Positions 45,417 through 55,989 of a DNA stretch of 64,000 bases are shown piece by piece. The stretch lies in contig NZ_CP020083.1 in assembly GCF_003431825.1 (NCBI RefSeq), positions 434,001-498,000 on the forward strand, written 5' to 3'. The position numbers were made by a program, and so were the translations under genes. Under the pieces are notes generated by a model. The model was not told where the DNA came from and did no database searches. It was given only the letters and a program-made list of their open reading frames with translations. Positions within the stretch are counted from its first letter, which is position 1. Every line of letters starts with the position of its first letter. The DNA is from Blastomonas fulva. GTDB lineage: Bacteria > Pseudomonadota > Alphaproteobacteria > Sphingomonadales > Sphingomonadaceae.

Positions 45417-46306
45417 TGCGCTGCCGATGCGATCGCATCGCCTTCGGGTTTGGCGGGGTTGCGGGGTTTGCGCAAGTAAGCGCGTTCAGGATCGCGCAGA
45501 TCGAAATAGGTCACGCCCTTGCCCAGCAGCCGGTTGACCCCATCCATCCGCGCAAAGTTGATCAGCGCGGCTTCGGACAGGTCCTCGCCCTCGGGAAGTG
45601 CCAGCACCTCGCCCGTGTGGAAGGTCAGGTTCCAGCGGCGGTTACCGACCCATTCGGCCTCCTTGACCTGCGGGGTCAGCGCGGGCGCTGCATCGAGCAG
45701 TTCGGTAAGGTCGCCGATCTTCGCATTGGCGCGCTTGCCGACGATCCGCAGCATCTTGGGATCGATCTGGCCGGGGCTTGGCTCGAGCGCGACGCCTTCG
45801 GCATCGACCAGCATCACCTTGCCGCGATCCTCCCACACCGCCATCGGTTCGCGCTCGACGATGTCGACGATCAGCGTATCGGGCAGCTGGCGCGAGATGC
45901 GGGCATCGGCGATCCAGCTGAACCGGGTGAGTTCGCGGCGGAGCTCTTCCAGATCGACCTGCGGCATCGACCGGTCCTTCTGTGCCAGCACGATCTCGTA
46001 GACCTTGAGCTCGTTCATCTTGTCGACGTTGCGCACCTCGACCTTCTTGACCTCGAAGCCCGCGCGCCCGGCGGCCAGCGCCATCTCTTCCTGCACCATG
46101 CCGGGCAGGCCCATGAACTGCGCGGTGATGACCCCGGCCAGCGCCAGCAGCCCCAGCACGCCGATAGTGGCGGCCTTCTGCAGCTGCGCCTCGGTGAACG
46201 GCAGACGCGCCAGTGCGGCGTTGGTGCGCGATCTTTGCGCGGTGCGCGGCTTGGCGCGGGTTGCGCCGCGCTTGGCCGATGTGCCGCGTTTAATCCGTGT
46301 CGTCAT
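45413..46306 (-). CDS. ftsQ: cell division protein FtsQ
   Basis: A 297-residue bitopic divisome protein linking early and late components. A strongly basic cytoplasmic N-terminus (TTRIKRGTSAKRGATRAK) precedes one membrane helix (about 48-69), a POTRA domain (GFEVKKVEVRNVDKMNELKV) and the beta domain (EWVGNRRWNLTFHTGEVLAL). The ATG at 46306 lies inside the end of ddl (17-base overlap), and the stop overlaps ftsA. The order ddl-ftsQ-ftsA-ftsZ is canonical. Confidence 0.94.
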   Translation of the reverse strand: MTTRIKRGTSAKRGATRAKPRTAQRSRTNAALARLPFTEAQLQKAATIGVLGLLALAGVITAQFMGLPGMVQEEMALAAGRAGFEVKKVEVRNVDKMNELKVYEIVLAQKDRSMPQVDLEELRRELTRFSWIADARISRQLPDTLIVDIVEREPMAVWEDRGKVMLVDAEGVALEPSPGQIDPKMLRIVGKRANAKIGDLTELLDAAPALTPQVKEAEWVGNRRWNLTFHTGEVLALPEGEDLSEAALINFARMDGVNRLLGKGVTYFDLRDPERAYLRKPRNPAKPEGDAIASAAQ

Positions 46307-47240
46307 GCCGGGTGCCCCCCAATGCGCTTTCCACGATAATCTCAACCAGATCGGCATAGCTTATGCCGACATGCGCCGCCTGTTCGGGAACCAGGCTGAG
46401 CGGTGTCATACCCGGCTGTGTGTTGACTTCGAGCAGGAACAGCCCGTCCACACCCTTCTCGTCATCCCAGCGGAAGTCCGAGCGCGATGCGCCCTTGCAT
46501 CCCAGGATGTTGTGCGCGCGCAGTGCCAGGTCCATGCACAGCGCCGCGATATCCTCGGGGATGTCGGCAGGGCAGATGTGCAGCGTCAGGCCGTCGGTAT
46601 ACTTGGCATCATAGTCGTAGAAGCCCGACTTGGTCTGCAGCTCGGTGACGCCCAATGCCCGGTCGCCGAGCACGGCAGTGGTCAGCTCGCGGCCCTTGAT
46701 GAAAGGTTCGGCGAGCAGCTCGTCGAATTCCTGCCATGGTCCCACGGCATCGCGCGCAATCGGGTCACCATAATTGCTGTCCGCCTTGACGATGGCGACA
46801 CCGACCGACGAGCCTTCGTTGACGGGCTTGAGCACATAAGGCCGCGGCAGCGGGTCGCCCGCATACAGGCATTCGGAGCGCACAATGTGACCGCCAGGCA
46901 TCGGAATGCCATGCGGCACCAAAGCCTGCTTGGTCAGCACCTTGTCGATCGCTATTACCGAAGTGGTCAGCCCCGAATGCGTGTACGGGATCTGCATCAG
47001 ATCGAGCATGCCCTGCACGCTGCCATCCTCGCCCGGTGTACCGTGCAGCGCGTTGAACACGACATCGGGGCGAATGCCGGCGAGCACCGCGGCGACATTG
47101 CGATCCATGTCGACGCGGGTCACGGTATGCCCGCGCGATTCCAGCGCCTTGGCGACGCCCTCGCCGCTCATCAGCGACACCTCGCGTTCGGCTGACCAGC
47201 CGCCCATAAGCACGGCGATATGGAGCTTGGGTAGAGTCAT
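46290..47240 (-). CDS. ddl: D-alanine--D-alanine ligase
   Basis: A 316-residue ATP-grasp ligase making D-Ala-D-Ala for the peptidoglycan stem. Motifs are VLMGGWSAEREVSLMSG, NALHGTPGEDGSVQGML (substrate and oxyanion region), KPVNEGSSVGVAIV and the metal-binding FLLEVNTQPGMTPLSL. The ATG overlaps the murB stop, and the 3' end overlaps ftsQ by 17 bases, the longest overlap in the cluster. The position between murB and ftsQ corresponds to ddlB. Confidence 0.97.
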   Translation of the reverse strand: MTLPKLHIAVLMGGWSAEREVSLMSGEGVAKALESRGHTVTRVDMDRNVAAVLAGIRPDVVFNALHGTPGEDGSVQGMLDLMQIPYTHSGLTTSVIAIDKVLTKQALVPHGIPMPGGHIVRSECLYAGDPLPRPYVLKPVNEGSSVGVAIVKADSNYGDPIARDAVGPWQEFDELLAEPFIKGRELTTAVLGDRALGVTELQTKSGFYDYDAKYTDGLTLHICPADIPEDIAALCMDLALRAHNILGCKGASRSDFRWDDEKGVDGLFLLEVNTQPGMTPLSLVPEQAAHVGISYADLVEIIVESALGGTRHDDTD

Positions 47241-48151
47241 GCTACGGGGCTCCCTATCCGCTGGATTTCCCATTCCAGCTCGACGCCCGATTGCGCCTTC
47301 ACGCGGGAGCGCACTTCCTCGCCCAGCGCCTCGATGTCGGCGCTGGTGGCGGTGCCGGTGTTGATCAGGAAGTTGGTGTGCTTCTCGCTCACCTGCGCGC
47401 CGCCGATCATCAGGCCGCGACAGCCCGCCTGGTCGACCAGAGCCCAAGCCTTGTGGCCATCGGGGTTCTTGAAGGTCGATCCGCCTGTCTTGCTGCGCAG
47501 CGGCTGGCTGGCCTCGCGCGAGGCGGCGATGCGGTCCATCTCGGCCTGGATCGCGGCGGGCTCGGCGGGCGATCCGGTGAAGGTCGCAGCGATGACGATC
47601 GCGCCTTCGGGAAGCTCGGAATGGCGATAGGTGTAATGCAGGTCGGCGAGCGCCAGCGTGCGCCGCGAGCCATCGCGCAGCACCACGTCGCAGTCGATGA
47701 GGATATCCTTGACCTCGCGGCCATAGGCCCCGCCGTTCATCCGCACGAAACCACCAACCGTGCCGGGGATCGAGCGCAGGAATTCAAGCCCGCCGATGCC
47801 ACCATCACGCGCGGTGGAGGAGACGAGGATGCCCGAGGCCCCTGCCCCGCAGCGCAGAACCATGTCGCCGGTGCGCTGAACTTGCGCAAACGCCTTGCCC
47901 AGCCGCACGACGACGCCGGACACACCGCCGTCGCGCACGATCAGGTTCGATCCCAGCCCCAAAGCCATCACGGGGATGGAAGGGTCGAGAGCTGCCAGAA
48001 ACTCGGCCAGATCATCGGCATCCTTCGGTTCGAACAGCCAGTCGGCCGCGCCCCCGGTCTTGAACCACAGCAATGGAGCCAGCGGCGCATGCGCCGTCAG
48101 CCTGCCTGCCACTGCCGGCATTGTTTCTATCGAGGCGGCGGCTGCCGTCAT
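47237..48151 (-). CDS. murB: UDP-N-acetylmuramate dehydrogenase
   Basis: A 304-residue FAD enzyme that reduces UDP-GlcNAc-enolpyruvate to UDP-MurNAc with NADPH. FAD-site motifs are ALGLGSNLIVRDGGVSGVVV and GIGGLEFLRSIPGTVGG (with the MNGGAYG arm); the proton-donor serine is in GGSTFKNPDG. The structure is the shorter type IIb form. The ATG at 48151 overlaps the stop of the 64-residue ORF, and the stop overlaps ddl. Confidence 0.97.
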   Translation of the reverse strand: MTAAAASIETMPAVAGRLTAHAPLAPLLWFKTGGAADWLFEPKDADDLAEFLAALDPSIPVMALGLGSNLIVRDGGVSGVVVRLGKAFAQVQRTGDMVLRCGAGASGILVSSTARDGGIGGLEFLRSIPGTVGGFVRMNGGAYGREVKDILIDCDVVLRDGSRRTLALADLHYTYRHSELPEGAIVIAATFTGSPAEPAAIQAEMDRIAASREASQPLRSKTGGSTFKNPDGHKAWALVDQAGCRGLMIGGAQVSEKHTNFLINTGTATSADIEALGEEVRSRVKAQSGVELEWEIQRIGSPVA

Positions 48152-48342
48152 TTAACGCCCCAGATCGACAGCCAGCTCTTCACCGCGCGCTGCTGCGCAT
48201 TCGCGGCATCGCGCATCGCCGAGGCACCATCCACGGACTTCTTCCACGCCTCGAGCGCCTTCTGCCCCGCCTGCATCTGCTGGCGCTGGGCATCGATCAC
48301 CTGCTTTTGCATGTCGATCATCCAGTCGAACGGCGTGCTCAT
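48148..48342 (-). CDS. 64-residue ORF between murC and murB, unknown function
   Basis: A small coiled-coil-like protein. It begins [20 protein letters not shown], has a Gln/Ala-rich helical middle ([16 protein letters not shown]) and ends [11 protein letters not shown]. The look recalls the helical amphipathic N-parts of phasin-like proteins, but no homology is claimed. The ATG overlaps the murC stop and its TGA overlaps the murB start, both as 4-base ATGA junctions, so it is built into the coupled chain. It lacks a signal peptide or membrane helix. An in-frame extension upstream is inside murC and not needed. Confidence 0.75.
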   Translation of the reverse strand: MSTPFDWMIDMQKQVIDAQRQQMQAGQKALEAWKKSVDGASAMRDAANAQQRAVKSWLSIWGVK

Positions 48343-49751
48343 GCTGCCACTCTCCGCGCACTGATCGCGTCGGCGAGCCCTGCCGCCCATTTGGTGATGT
48401 CGCCCGCGCCCAGGCAGATGACCATGTCGCCATCCTGCGCCTCGGCGGCCAGCAGATCGGCCAACTCTTCGGGGCCACTGATCGTGCGGGCCTGGCGGTG
48501 GCCGCGTGCCTTGAGGCCGCTTGCCAGCGCTTCGGCGCTGACGCCCTCGACCGGGTCCTCGCCCGCCGCATAGACCGGCGCGACATAGACGATGTCGGCA
48601 TCGTTGAACGCCTGCTGGAACTCGTCCATCAGATCGCCCAGCCGCGAATAGCGGTGCGGCTGGACCACCGCGATGATCCGGTTCTGCACGCCCTCACGCG
48701 CGGCGGCCAGCACCGCGCGAATTTCGACCGGGTGGTGGCCGTAATCGTCGATAATGGTGATGCCGTCCACATTCCCGACATTGGTGAAGCGCCGCTTGAC
48801 CCCGCCGAACTGGGCAAAACCGGTGATGATGTCGCTGTCCTGCATGCCCATCTGCAAGCCGACCGCGATCGCGGCGATCGCATTCTGAACATTGTGGCGG
48901 CCCGGCATCGGCATTTCGATGCCACTGATCTGCCGGGTCGAGCCATCGCGCTCGCGCACGGTGACGTCGAAGCGGTTGCCGCCGGGGATCGAGACGACAT
49001 TGTCGCCGCGGATATCGGCCTGCGCGCTGAACCCGTAGGTGACGATCCGCCGGTCCTTGACCCGCGGCAGGATCGCCTGGACCTCGGGGTGATCGAGGCA
49101 CAGGATCGCCGCGCCATAGAAGGGCACGTTCTGGACGAACTCGACGAACGCATCCTTGACCGCGTCGAAGCTGCCATAATGGTCGAGATGTTCGGGATCG
49201 ATGTTGGTGACCACCGCGATCGTGCCGTCGAGCCTGAGGAAGCTGCCATCGCTTTCGTCAGCCTCGACCACCATCCACTCGCTCGCACCCAGGCGGGCAT
49301 TCGAGCCGTAGCTGTTGATGATGCCGCCGTTGATCACGGTAGGGTCGATGCCGCCCGCATCGAGCATCGCAGCGATCATCGAGGTGGTCGTGGTCTTGCC
49401 GTGCGTGCCCGCCACCGCGACGGTGGATTTCAGCCGCATCAGCTCGGCGAGCATCTCGGCGCGGCGTACCACGGGGACGCGGGTCTCGAGCGCCAGATCG
49501 ACCTCGGGGTTGCCGCGCTTGATCGCGGTCGAGGTGACCACCACCGCCGCATCGCCCAGATTCTCCGCCTTGTGGCCGATCATCACCTTGATGCCGCGCT
49601 TGCGCAGGCCCTCGATGACATAGCCCTCGGCGATGTCGGACCCCTGCACCGTGTAGCCCAGATTGTGCATCACTTCGGCGATCCCGGACATGCCGATGCC
49701 GCCGATGCCGATGAAATGGATGGTCCCGATGTCGACTCCGACGCCCTTCAT
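48339..49751 (-). CDS. murC: UDP-N-acetylmuramate--L-alanine ligase
   Basis: A 470-residue Mur ligase adding L-Ala to UDP-MurNAc. The Walker-type ATP loop is [13 protein letters not shown]; Rossmann N-terminus [18 protein letters not shown] binds the UDP-sugar, and [10 protein letters not shown] belongs to the C-terminal domain. All three Mur domains are complete. ATGA overlaps link it to murG upstream and to the small ORF downstream. Confidence 0.98.
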   Translation of the reverse strand: MKGVGVDIGTIHFIGIGGIGMSGIAEVMHNLGYTVQGSDIAEGYVIEGLRKRGIKVMIGHKAENLGDAAVVVTSTAIKRGNPEVDLALETRVPVVRRAEMLAELMRLKSTVAVAGTHGKTTTTSMIAAMLDAGGIDPTVINGGIINSYGSNARLGASEWMVVEADESDGSFLRLDGTIAVVTNIDPEHLDHYGSFDAVKDAFVEFVQNVPFYGAAILCLDHPEVQAILPRVKDRRIVTYGFSAQADIRGDNVVSIPGGNRFDVTVRERDGSTRQISGIEMPMPGRHNVQNAIAAIAVGLQMGMQDSDIITGFAQFGGVKRRFTNVGNVDGITIIDDYGHHPVEIRAVLAAAREGVQNRIIAVVQPHRYSRLGDLMDEFQQAFNDADIVYVAPVYAAGEDPVEGVSAEALASGLKARGHRQARTISGPEELADLLAAEAQDGDMVICLGAGDITKWAAGLADAISARRVAA

Positions 49752-50938
49752 GCTTCTGCTCTTTCCGTATCGCGTGCGAGTGCTTCGCCGCCGATCGCGT
49801 GTCCCTTGGCGGCAGGCGCCACCCGGATCACATCGACCAATGGCGCACCGCCAAAACTTTCCACCAGATCGGCCAGATCACGCACCGCGTGCGGATAGCC
49901 GCATTTGTGCGCGGCCAGCGCGGCGTTCTCGAGCGCGTGCGGGTCAAGCGCCATCTTCTGGATCTGCTTGGCCAGCTCCTTGGGCGTGAACGCCTCCTGC
50001 CGGATCGAGCGCGCACCGCCGGCCTTGACCATCTCGCGCGCATTGGCGGTCTGGTGGTCGTCGGTGGCGATCGGCAGCGGCACCAGGATTGCTGGCCTGC
50101 CCGCCGCAGTCAGTTCGGCAATCGTCGAGGCGCCGGCGCGGCCGATGAACAGGTGCGACCAGCCCAATTTCTCGGGCAGGTCGTTCATATAGGTGGCGAG
50201 TTCGGCAGGGATGCCATGCTCGGCATATTTGGCGCGAACGCCTTCGATGTCCTCTTCGCGGCACTGCTGGACGACCTGCAGGCGGCGGCGCAGATTGACC
50301 GGCAGCATCGCAAGGCCGTCGGGCACCACTTCGGAGAGCACGCGCGCGCCCTGGCTGCCGCCGGTGACGAGCACGCGGAACACGCCGTCCTCGAGCAGCG
50401 GCGGATAGTTCTGCCCACGCAGTTCCAGCACCTCTTCGCGCACCGGATTGCCCACGACATGCACGCGGTCGGCATGTTTGGGGTTCAGCCGGTCGACCTG
50501 CTTGTAGGCGGTGGCGATCGCGTTGACCCGCCCCGCCATGAAGCGGTTGACCCGGCCCAGCACCGCGTTCTGCTCGTGGATCACCGTGGGGATCCCGGCC
50601 TTCTGCGCCGCCAGCAACGTGGGCAGCGCAGGATAGCCGCCAAAGCCCACGACCGCGGTCGGCTGGAAGGTCTCGAACAGGTTGAGCGCCATATTGCGCC
50701 CCGCCCAGATGCCCTTCATGCCCTTGAGCCAGCCCAAAGGCCCGCCCGCGATCCGGCCCGGCGGCAGGATGTGCACCTGATCGCCTTCGAAGATCCCCGG
50801 AATTTTCGCGCCGCGTTCATCGGTCACCAGCGCGATGTGGTGCCCGCGCTGCTGCAGCTCGCGCGCGAGCGCAAAGGCGGGGATCAGGTGTCCGCCGGTG
50901 CCGCCTGCGGCCAGCACATAATGGCGCGATACATTCAT
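49748..50938 (-). CDS. murG: UDP-GlcNAc:undecaprenyl-PP-MurNAc-pentapeptide GlcNAc transferase
   Basis: A 396-residue GT-B glycosyltransferase that makes lipid II from lipid I at the inner face of the membrane. The glycine-rich N-terminal loop is [18 protein letters not shown], and the C-terminal nucleotide-binding part has [14 protein letters not shown] and [19 protein letters not shown]. It is slightly longer than E. coli MurG, mostly at the C-terminus. It overlaps ftsW and murC by 4 bases. Confidence 0.97.
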   Translation of the reverse strand: MNVSRHYVLAAGGTGGHLIPAFALARELQQRGHHIALVTDERGAKIPGIFEGDQVHILPPGRIAGGPLGWLKGMKGIWAGRNMALNLFETFQPTAVVGFGGYPALPTLLAAQKAGIPTVIHEQNAVLGRVNRFMAGRVNAIATAYKQVDRLNPKHADRVHVVGNPVREEVLELRGQNYPPLLEDGVFRVLVTGGSQGARVLSEVVPDGLAMLPVNLRRRLQVVQQCREEDIEGVRAKYAEHGIPAELATYMNDLPEKLGWSHLFIGRAGASTIAELTAAGRPAILVPLPIATDDHQTANAREMVKAGGARSIRQEAFTPKELAKQIQKMALDPHALENAALAAHKCGYPHAVRDLADLVESFGGAPLVDVIRVAPAAKGHAIGGEALARDTERAEA

Positions 50939-52167
50939 CCTCGGCTCCAGTCCTGACCGAGCAAAGTGCGGTCTTCGAACGGGTTACGCCGGGTCAGCGA
51001 CAACAGCAATCCCGCGCCGATGCCCAGCGCGATCATCGACGATCCGCCATAGCTGATAAACGGCAGCGTCATGCCCTTGGAGGGGAACAGTTGCAGGTTC
51101 ACCGCGATGTTGATGAACGCCTGGCCGCCCAGCTGCGCGGTGAGGCCCGCCACCGCCATGATGGTGAACAGGTCGCGTTCCTCGAGCAGCCGCATGCAGA
51201 TGCGCGCGATGATCGCGAAATAGACGAGCGCGATCGCCGCGCAGGCGAGCAGGCCGAATTCCTCGCCGATGACGGAGAAGATATAGTCGGTGTGCGCCTC
51301 GGGCAGGTTGAACTTGTGCGTGCCTAGCCCCGGGCCGGTGCCGATGAGGCCGCCGCCGGTGAGCGTCTTGTGCGCGAACATGACATGGTCATATTCGCCC
51401 GCGCCGAACAGCCAGCCGTTGATGCGCTGGGTGGCGACCGGATAGAAGAAATAGGCGGCGGTCATGCCGACCGCGCCCAGCCCGACGCCGCCAGCGACCA
51501 CCTGCATCGGCAGCCCGGCCAGCAGCATCAGCGTGAACCAGATGCCGATGAACATGATCGTCTGGCCGAGATCCGGCTGGCGCATCAGCAGCATGGCGAT
51601 GCACAAAGTGATCGCTGCCGAGAGCTTGAGCACCGGCAGGCTGGGGTCTTTGACCCGCAGCGAGATGATCCAGCCCATGGTCACCGCATAGGCAGGCTTG
51701 AGGAATTCCGAGGGCTGGATGCCGATGCCGTAACCGATCCAGCGCTTGGCGCCGTTGACCGTGTTGCCCATGATCGGCACCAGCATCAGCAGCACGAAGC
51801 AGATGCACGCCATGATGATCGCCAGCCGCCGCGCCTCGCGCTTGGGCAGCATTGAGACCACGAACATGAAGCCCAGGCTGACGATGACCCAGCCCAATTG
51901 CCGATAGAAGAAATAGAGCGGGCTCAGCGTTTCGGTCGCGGTCGAGAGCCGCCGCGCGCTGGCGGGCGATGCCGCCTGCACCGCAATCAGCCCGATGGCG
52001 ATCAGCATCATGATCAGCGCCAGCAGCACGCGGTCGAGTTCCCAGAACCAGATCGCCAGCTGCGAGCGGTCGCTGCGGCCCAGGCGGCGGCTGAGATTGC
52101 GCGGCAGCTTGTAGGCACGCGGGCCTGCCTGTGCGGCAGCGGGAGCGGTTGCAGCCAGATCGCTCAT
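50935..52167 (-). CDS. ftsW: peptidoglycan glycosyltransferase FtsW
   Basis: A 410-residue SEDS-family polymerase with about ten membrane helices, working with FtsI at the septum. SEDS motifs RWIGYGIGIQPSEFLKPAYA, EAHTDYIFSVIGEEFGL and LPFISYGGSSMIALGIGAG are intact, including the catalytic-region acidic residue in the large extracytoplasmic loop. The cytoplasmic N-terminus is about 50 residues long and basic. It overlaps murD and murG by 4 bases. Confidence 0.97.
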   Translation of the reverse strand: MSDLAATAPAAAQAGPRAYKLPRNLSRRLGRSDRSQLAIWFWELDRVLLALIMMLIAIGLIAVQAASPASARRLSTATETLSPLYFFYRQLGWVIVSLGFMFVVSMLPKREARRLAIIMACICFVLLMLVPIMGNTVNGAKRWIGYGIGIQPSEFLKPAYAVTMGWIISLRVKDPSLPVLKLSAAITLCIAMLLMRQPDLGQTIMFIGIWFTLMLLAGLPMQVVAGGVGLGAVGMTAAYFFYPVATQRINGWLFGAGEYDHVMFAHKTLTGGGLIGTGPGLGTHKFNLPEAHTDYIFSVIGEEFGLLACAAIALVYFAIIARICMRLLEERDLFTIMAVAGLTAQLGGQAFINIAVNLQLFPSKGMTLPFISYGGSSMIALGIGAGLLLSLTRRNPFEDRTLLGQDWSRG

Positions 52168-53501
52168 TGCGCGACATCCTTGTGCTGGGTGACATCCTGG
52201 GTGATCAACGCGTCGACGATCTGGCGGAAGCAGTCGCCACGCGCTTCGAAATCGCGGAACTGGTCGAACGAGGCGCAGGCCGGGGAAAGCAGAACGACGT
52301 CACCCGCCTTGGCATTGTCCATCGCGCTGCGCACGGCATTCGCCATCATTTCGGCGCGGGTCACCGGCATCACCTTTTCGAGCTGATCGGCAAACACCGG
52401 ACCCGCCTCGCCGATGGTGTAGGCGTGGACGACATGGCCGAAATGCTCGGCGCATTCATCGAGGCTGTCACCCTTGGGCAGCCCGCCGACGATCCAGTGG
52501 ATCCGTGCGAATGCGCCCAGCGCAGGCGCGGTGGAGGCCGGGTTGGTAGCCTTGCTGTCATTGACATACACCACGCCGCGATGCTCGGCGACGCGCTCCA
52601 TGCGGTGTGGCAGGCTGGAATAGGTGGCGAGCGAGCGGCGCGTCTGCGCCTCGTCGAGCCCGAGCGCATGAGCCACGCCCAGCGCGACGGCAATGTTCTG
52701 CGCGTTGTGCGGCCCCTTCAGGCTGGGCCAGGCGGCCTGATCACCTGCCGGGATATCGCTCGCATGCACCTCGAGCGGCGCTGCCAGCGTGGCGGCGATC
52801 GCGCGCGTCGGCTCGTCATCGGTGGCGATTACCGCGACATGGGCGTTGCTCTGCATGCTGAACAGCCGCGCCTTGGCGGCGCAATAGCCGGCAAAGCCGT
52901 CGTAGCGATCGAGATGATCCGGCGTGATGTTGAGCAGCACCGCGACATCGCAATCGAGGCTGAAGGTCAGGTCGATCTGATAGCTCGACAGCTCGAGCAC
53001 GTAGACGCCGGTGCCCGCTTCATTGGGCGACAGCGCCGGCTGCGACAGGATCGGCAGGCCGATATTGCCGCCCATGATCGTCGGCACCCCCGCCTCGCGC
53101 AGGATGTGGTGGATCAGCGCGGTGGTGGTCGACTTGCCGTTGGTCCCGGTGATGCCGACCACGCGGTGCGGCGGCAGGCTGGGACGGGCAAGCGCGAACA
53201 GCTCGATATCGCCGATGATCGGGACATCGGCGGCGCGGGCACGATCTGCCACCGGGTGTCGGTTCAGCGGCACGCCGGGCGAGACGATCAGGCCATCGAA
53301 CCCTGCCAGATCGATCTCCATCGGATCGCCGATCACCACATCGGGATGGTTGGCGATCGCGGTCTCGCGCGCTTCCTCGCGATTGTCCCACACGGTGCAC
53401 TGCGCGCCCGATGCCATCAGCGCATCGAGCGTCGCCAGACCCGAGCGTGCCAGCCCGAGGATGCAATAGCGTTTCGCGGCAAAGGCGGGAGAGACGATCA
53501 A
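52164..53501 (-). CDS. murD: UDP-N-acetylmuramoyl-L-alanine--D-glutamate ligase
   Basis: A 445-residue Mur ligase adding D-Glu. The ATP loop is [18 protein letters not shown]; the N-terminal UDP-binding domain begins with [18 protein letters not shown], and [11 protein letters not shown] is the C-terminal signature of MurD. Its size is normal. It overlaps mraY upstream and ftsW downstream by 4 bases. Confidence 0.97.
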   Translation of the reverse strand: MIVSPAFAAKRYCILGLARSGLATLDALMASGAQCTVWDNREEARETAIANHPDVVIGDPMEIDLAGFDGLIVSPGVPLNRHPVADRARAADVPIIGDIELFALARPSLPPHRVVGITGTNGKSTTTALIHHILREAGVPTIMGGNIGLPILSQPALSPNEAGTGVYVLELSSYQIDLTFSLDCDVAVLLNITPDHLDRYDGFAGYCAAKARLFSMQSNAHVAVIATDDEPTRAIAATLAAPLEVHASDIPAGDQAAWPSLKGPHNAQNIAVALGVAHALGLDEAQTRRSLATYSSLPHRMERVAEHRGVVYVNDSKATNPASTAPALGAFARIHWIVGGLPKGDSLDECAEHFGHVVHAYTIGEAGPVFADQLEKVMPVTRAEMMANAVRSAMDNAKAGDVVLLSPACASFDQFRDFEARGDCFRQIVDALITQDVTQHKDVAQ

Positions 53502-54568
53502 CGAATCTTCAACGTCGCAAGACCGGCGAGCGCCAGCACCAGAGCGATGATCCAGAAGCGGATCACCACGGTCGATTCAGGCCAGCCCAATTGCTCGAAA
53601 TGGTGATGGATCGGGGCCATGCGGAACACGCGCTTGCCGGTGCGCTTGAAGAAAAACACCTGGATGATCACCGACATGGCTTCGACCACGAACAGTCCGC
53701 CGACGATGCCCAGCACGATCTCGTGGTGCGATGCGACCGCGATCGCGCCCAGTGCGCCGCCCAGTGCCAGCGATCCGGTGTCGCCCATGAACACGGCAGC
53801 GGGCGGAGCGTTGAACCACAGGAAGGCAAGGCACGCGCCGATGATGCACCCGCAATAGATCGCCAGTTCGCCCGCGCCCGGAACGTGCGGGATTCCCAGA
53901 TACGCGGCGAACTTGGCGTTGCCGACCATGTAGACGATCAGCAGGAAGGTGAGGCTGGCGATGATCACCGGGAAGGTCGCGAGTCCGTCCAGCCCGTCGG
54001 TGAGGTTCACCGCATTGCCGAACGCGACAATCGTGAACGCGGCAAAGGGGATATAGAACAGGCCAAGGTCGAACGGCGGGTAGTTGATGAACGGCACGTA
54101 GAGCAGCGTTCCGGTCTCACGCAGGATAATCCAGCTGGCAACGCCTGCGATGATGAATTCGCCCAGCAGCCGCACTCGGCCAGACACGCCCTTGTGGCTG
54201 GCCTTGCGGACCTTGTCGAAGTCATCGAGAAACCCGATCAGGCCGAAACCCAGCGTCACGGCAAGGCACGCCCAGACGAACACGTTGCTGAGGTCCATCC
54301 ACAGCAACACCGAAATGCTGAGCGAAATGAGGATCATCAGCCCGCCCATGGTCGGCGTGCCGCGCTTGGCGAGGTGGGTCTGCGGCCCGTCGGTGCGGAT
54401 CGGCTGGCCCTTGCCCTGGCGCATGCGCAGCATCAGGATGAAGCGCGGACCGATGATCAGCCCGATCAGCAGCGCGGTGACGATTGCCGCCCCCGAGCGG
54501 AAGCTCAGATAGCGGATGAGGTTCAGCGGTCCCTCGAAATCCAGATATTGCGCGAGAAGATACAGCAT
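53498..54568 (-). CDS. mraY: phospho-MurNAc-pentapeptide-transferase MraY
   Basis: A 356-residue ten-helix enzyme that makes lipid I by transferring phospho-MurNAc-pentapeptide to undecaprenyl phosphate. Catalytic Asp motifs [12 protein letters not shown] and [13 protein letters not shown], and the [13 protein letters not shown] region with the histidine cluster, are all seen. The ATG at 54568 overlaps the murF stop, which excludes longer in-frame starts. The stop overlaps murD. Confidence 0.97.
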   Translation of the reverse strand: MLYLLAQYLDFEGPLNLIRYLSFRSGAAIVTALLIGLIIGPRFILMLRMRQGKGQPIRTDGPQTHLAKRGTPTMGGLMILISLSISVLLWMDLSNVFVWACLAVTLGFGLIGFLDDFDKVRKASHKGVSGRVRLLGEFIIAGVASWIILRETGTLLYVPFINYPPFDLGLFYIPFAAFTIVAFGNAVNLTDGLDGLATFPVIIASLTFLLIVYMVGNAKFAAYLGIPHVPGAGELAIYCGCIIGACLAFLWFNAPPAAVFMGDTGSLALGGALGAIAVASHHEIVLGIVGGLFVVEAMSVIIQVFFFKRTGKRVFRMAPIHHHFEQLGWPESTVVIRFWIIALVLALAGLATLKIR

Positions 54569-55989
54569 CAAACCCCCTTCTGCGCCAAAGCGCCGCCTGC
54601 TGGCGGCTGTGCCAGCGCGCGCACCAGCGCAGATAACCCCACGGAATTGGACCCCTTGACGAGCACGGCATCGCCATCGGCCAGTTGTGCCCGCAGCGCT
54701 GCAAGCGCCGCGTCGGCGGCGGGCACATGCGCGATTGTTCCGTGCCACTCAAGCGAATTGCTGAGCGCATCGGCAAGGGGTGCCATTTCATCGCCGACCA
54801 GAATGACCGAGGCGATATCGGCCGCGATCACCGGCGCGGCGAGGGCGGCGTGATAATGATCCGAGGTTTCCCCCATCTCCTTCATCGCGCCGAGCACCGC
54901 GATGCGGCGCGGCGCGGGCTCCTTGGCCAATTGCGCGAGCGTGGCGGCCATCGATGCTGGATTGGCGTTGTACGCCTCGTCGATCAGCAGCGCCTCGCCG
55001 CCATCGGCGGTCGCAATCGTAAGCCGTTCGCCGCGACCTGCCAGTCCCGGCAGGTTGGCAAGCGCCAGGCCGGCGATGGCAAGGTCGCCGCCTGCGGCCT
55101 CGATCGCGGCCATCACTGCCAGCGCGTTCATCACCCAGTGCTCGCCGGGGGCAGCGATGCGGAAGCACAGCCGGGCCTCGCCGATCTGGGCGGTAACCAG
55201 CGATCCGCCTTCGATCGCGGCGATGCTGTCGATCAGCCGCGCTTCGCTGTCGGGCTGGCTGCCGAAGCGGATGATCGTGTCGGTGCAGGCGCGGGCTGCA
55301 GCATGCAGGCGCGCGAAATGGCGGTTGTCGTGCGGCAGGATGGCGGTGCCGCCCGGCTCCAGCCCCTGGAAGATCTCGGCCTTGGCATCGGCGATGCCTT
55401 CCTCGCCATTGGCGAAATTGCCGATGTGTGCAGGCGCGATGGTGGTGATGATCGCGATGTGCGGGCGGACGATCCGGGTCAGCTCGGCGAGCTCGCCTGC
55501 ATGGTTCATCCCCATCTCGAACACGCCGAAGCGCGCGCCGCGCGGCATCCGGGCGAGGCTCAACGGGACGCCGACATGGTTGTTGTAACTCTTGACCGAG
55601 CGATGCGCGCTGCCCGGCGCCATCCGATCGAGCGCGTGGAACAGCGCCTCCTTGGTGCCGGTCTTGCCCGCAGAGCCGGTGACGCCGATGATCATGGCCT
55701 GGCTGCGGTCACGCGCGGCGCGGCCCAAAGCGGTGAGCGCGGCGGCGCTATCGGCCACCAGCACATGGGGATGGTCGATCGGCTGCTCGGTAATCACGCC
55801 AGCAGCGCCAGCCGCCACCGCGCGGTCGATGAACTTGTGCCCGTCGGTTGCCTCGCCGCGCATCGCGATGAACAGGTCACCCGGCACGATCTCGCGCGAG
55901 TCGAACGCCACGCCGGTGACGGCAAAGTCGGCAGATGCCGTGCCGCCGGTCGCCGCTGCGATTTCGGATAAGGTCCAGAGGCTCATCAT
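54568..55989 (-). CDS. murF: UDP-MurNAc-tripeptide--D-alanyl-D-alanine ligase
   Basis: A 473-residue Mur ligase adding D-Ala-D-Ala. The ATP loop is [28 protein letters not shown] and YNANPASM are MurF signatures. Two adjacent ATGs (55989 and 55986) are possible; the first overlaps the murE stop as ATGA. The gene has a good start choice because the longer in-frame region upstream lies in murE. It overlaps mraY at its 3' end. Confidence 0.97.
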   Translation of the reverse strand: MMSLWTLSEIAAATGGTASADFAVTGVAFDSREIVPGDLFIAMRGEATDGHKFIDRAVAAGAAGVITEQPIDHPHVLVADSAAALTALGRAARDRSQAMIIGVTGSAGKTGTKEALFHALDRMAPGSAHRSVKSYNNHVGVPLSLARMPRGARFGVFEMGMNHAGELAELTRIVRPHIAIITTIAPAHIGNFANGEEGIADAKAEIFQGLEPGGTAILPHDNRHFARLHAAARACTDTIIRFGSQPDSEARLIDSIAAIEGGSLVTAQIGEARLCFRIAAPGEHWVMNALAVMAAIEAAGGDLAIAGLALANLPGLAGRGERLTIATADGGEALLIDEAYNANPASMAATLAQLAKEPAPRRIAVLGAMKEMGETSDHYHAALAAPVIAADIASVILVGDEMAPLADALSNSLEWHGTIAHVPAADAALAALRAQLADGDAVLVKGSNSVGLSALVRALAQPPAGGALAQKGV

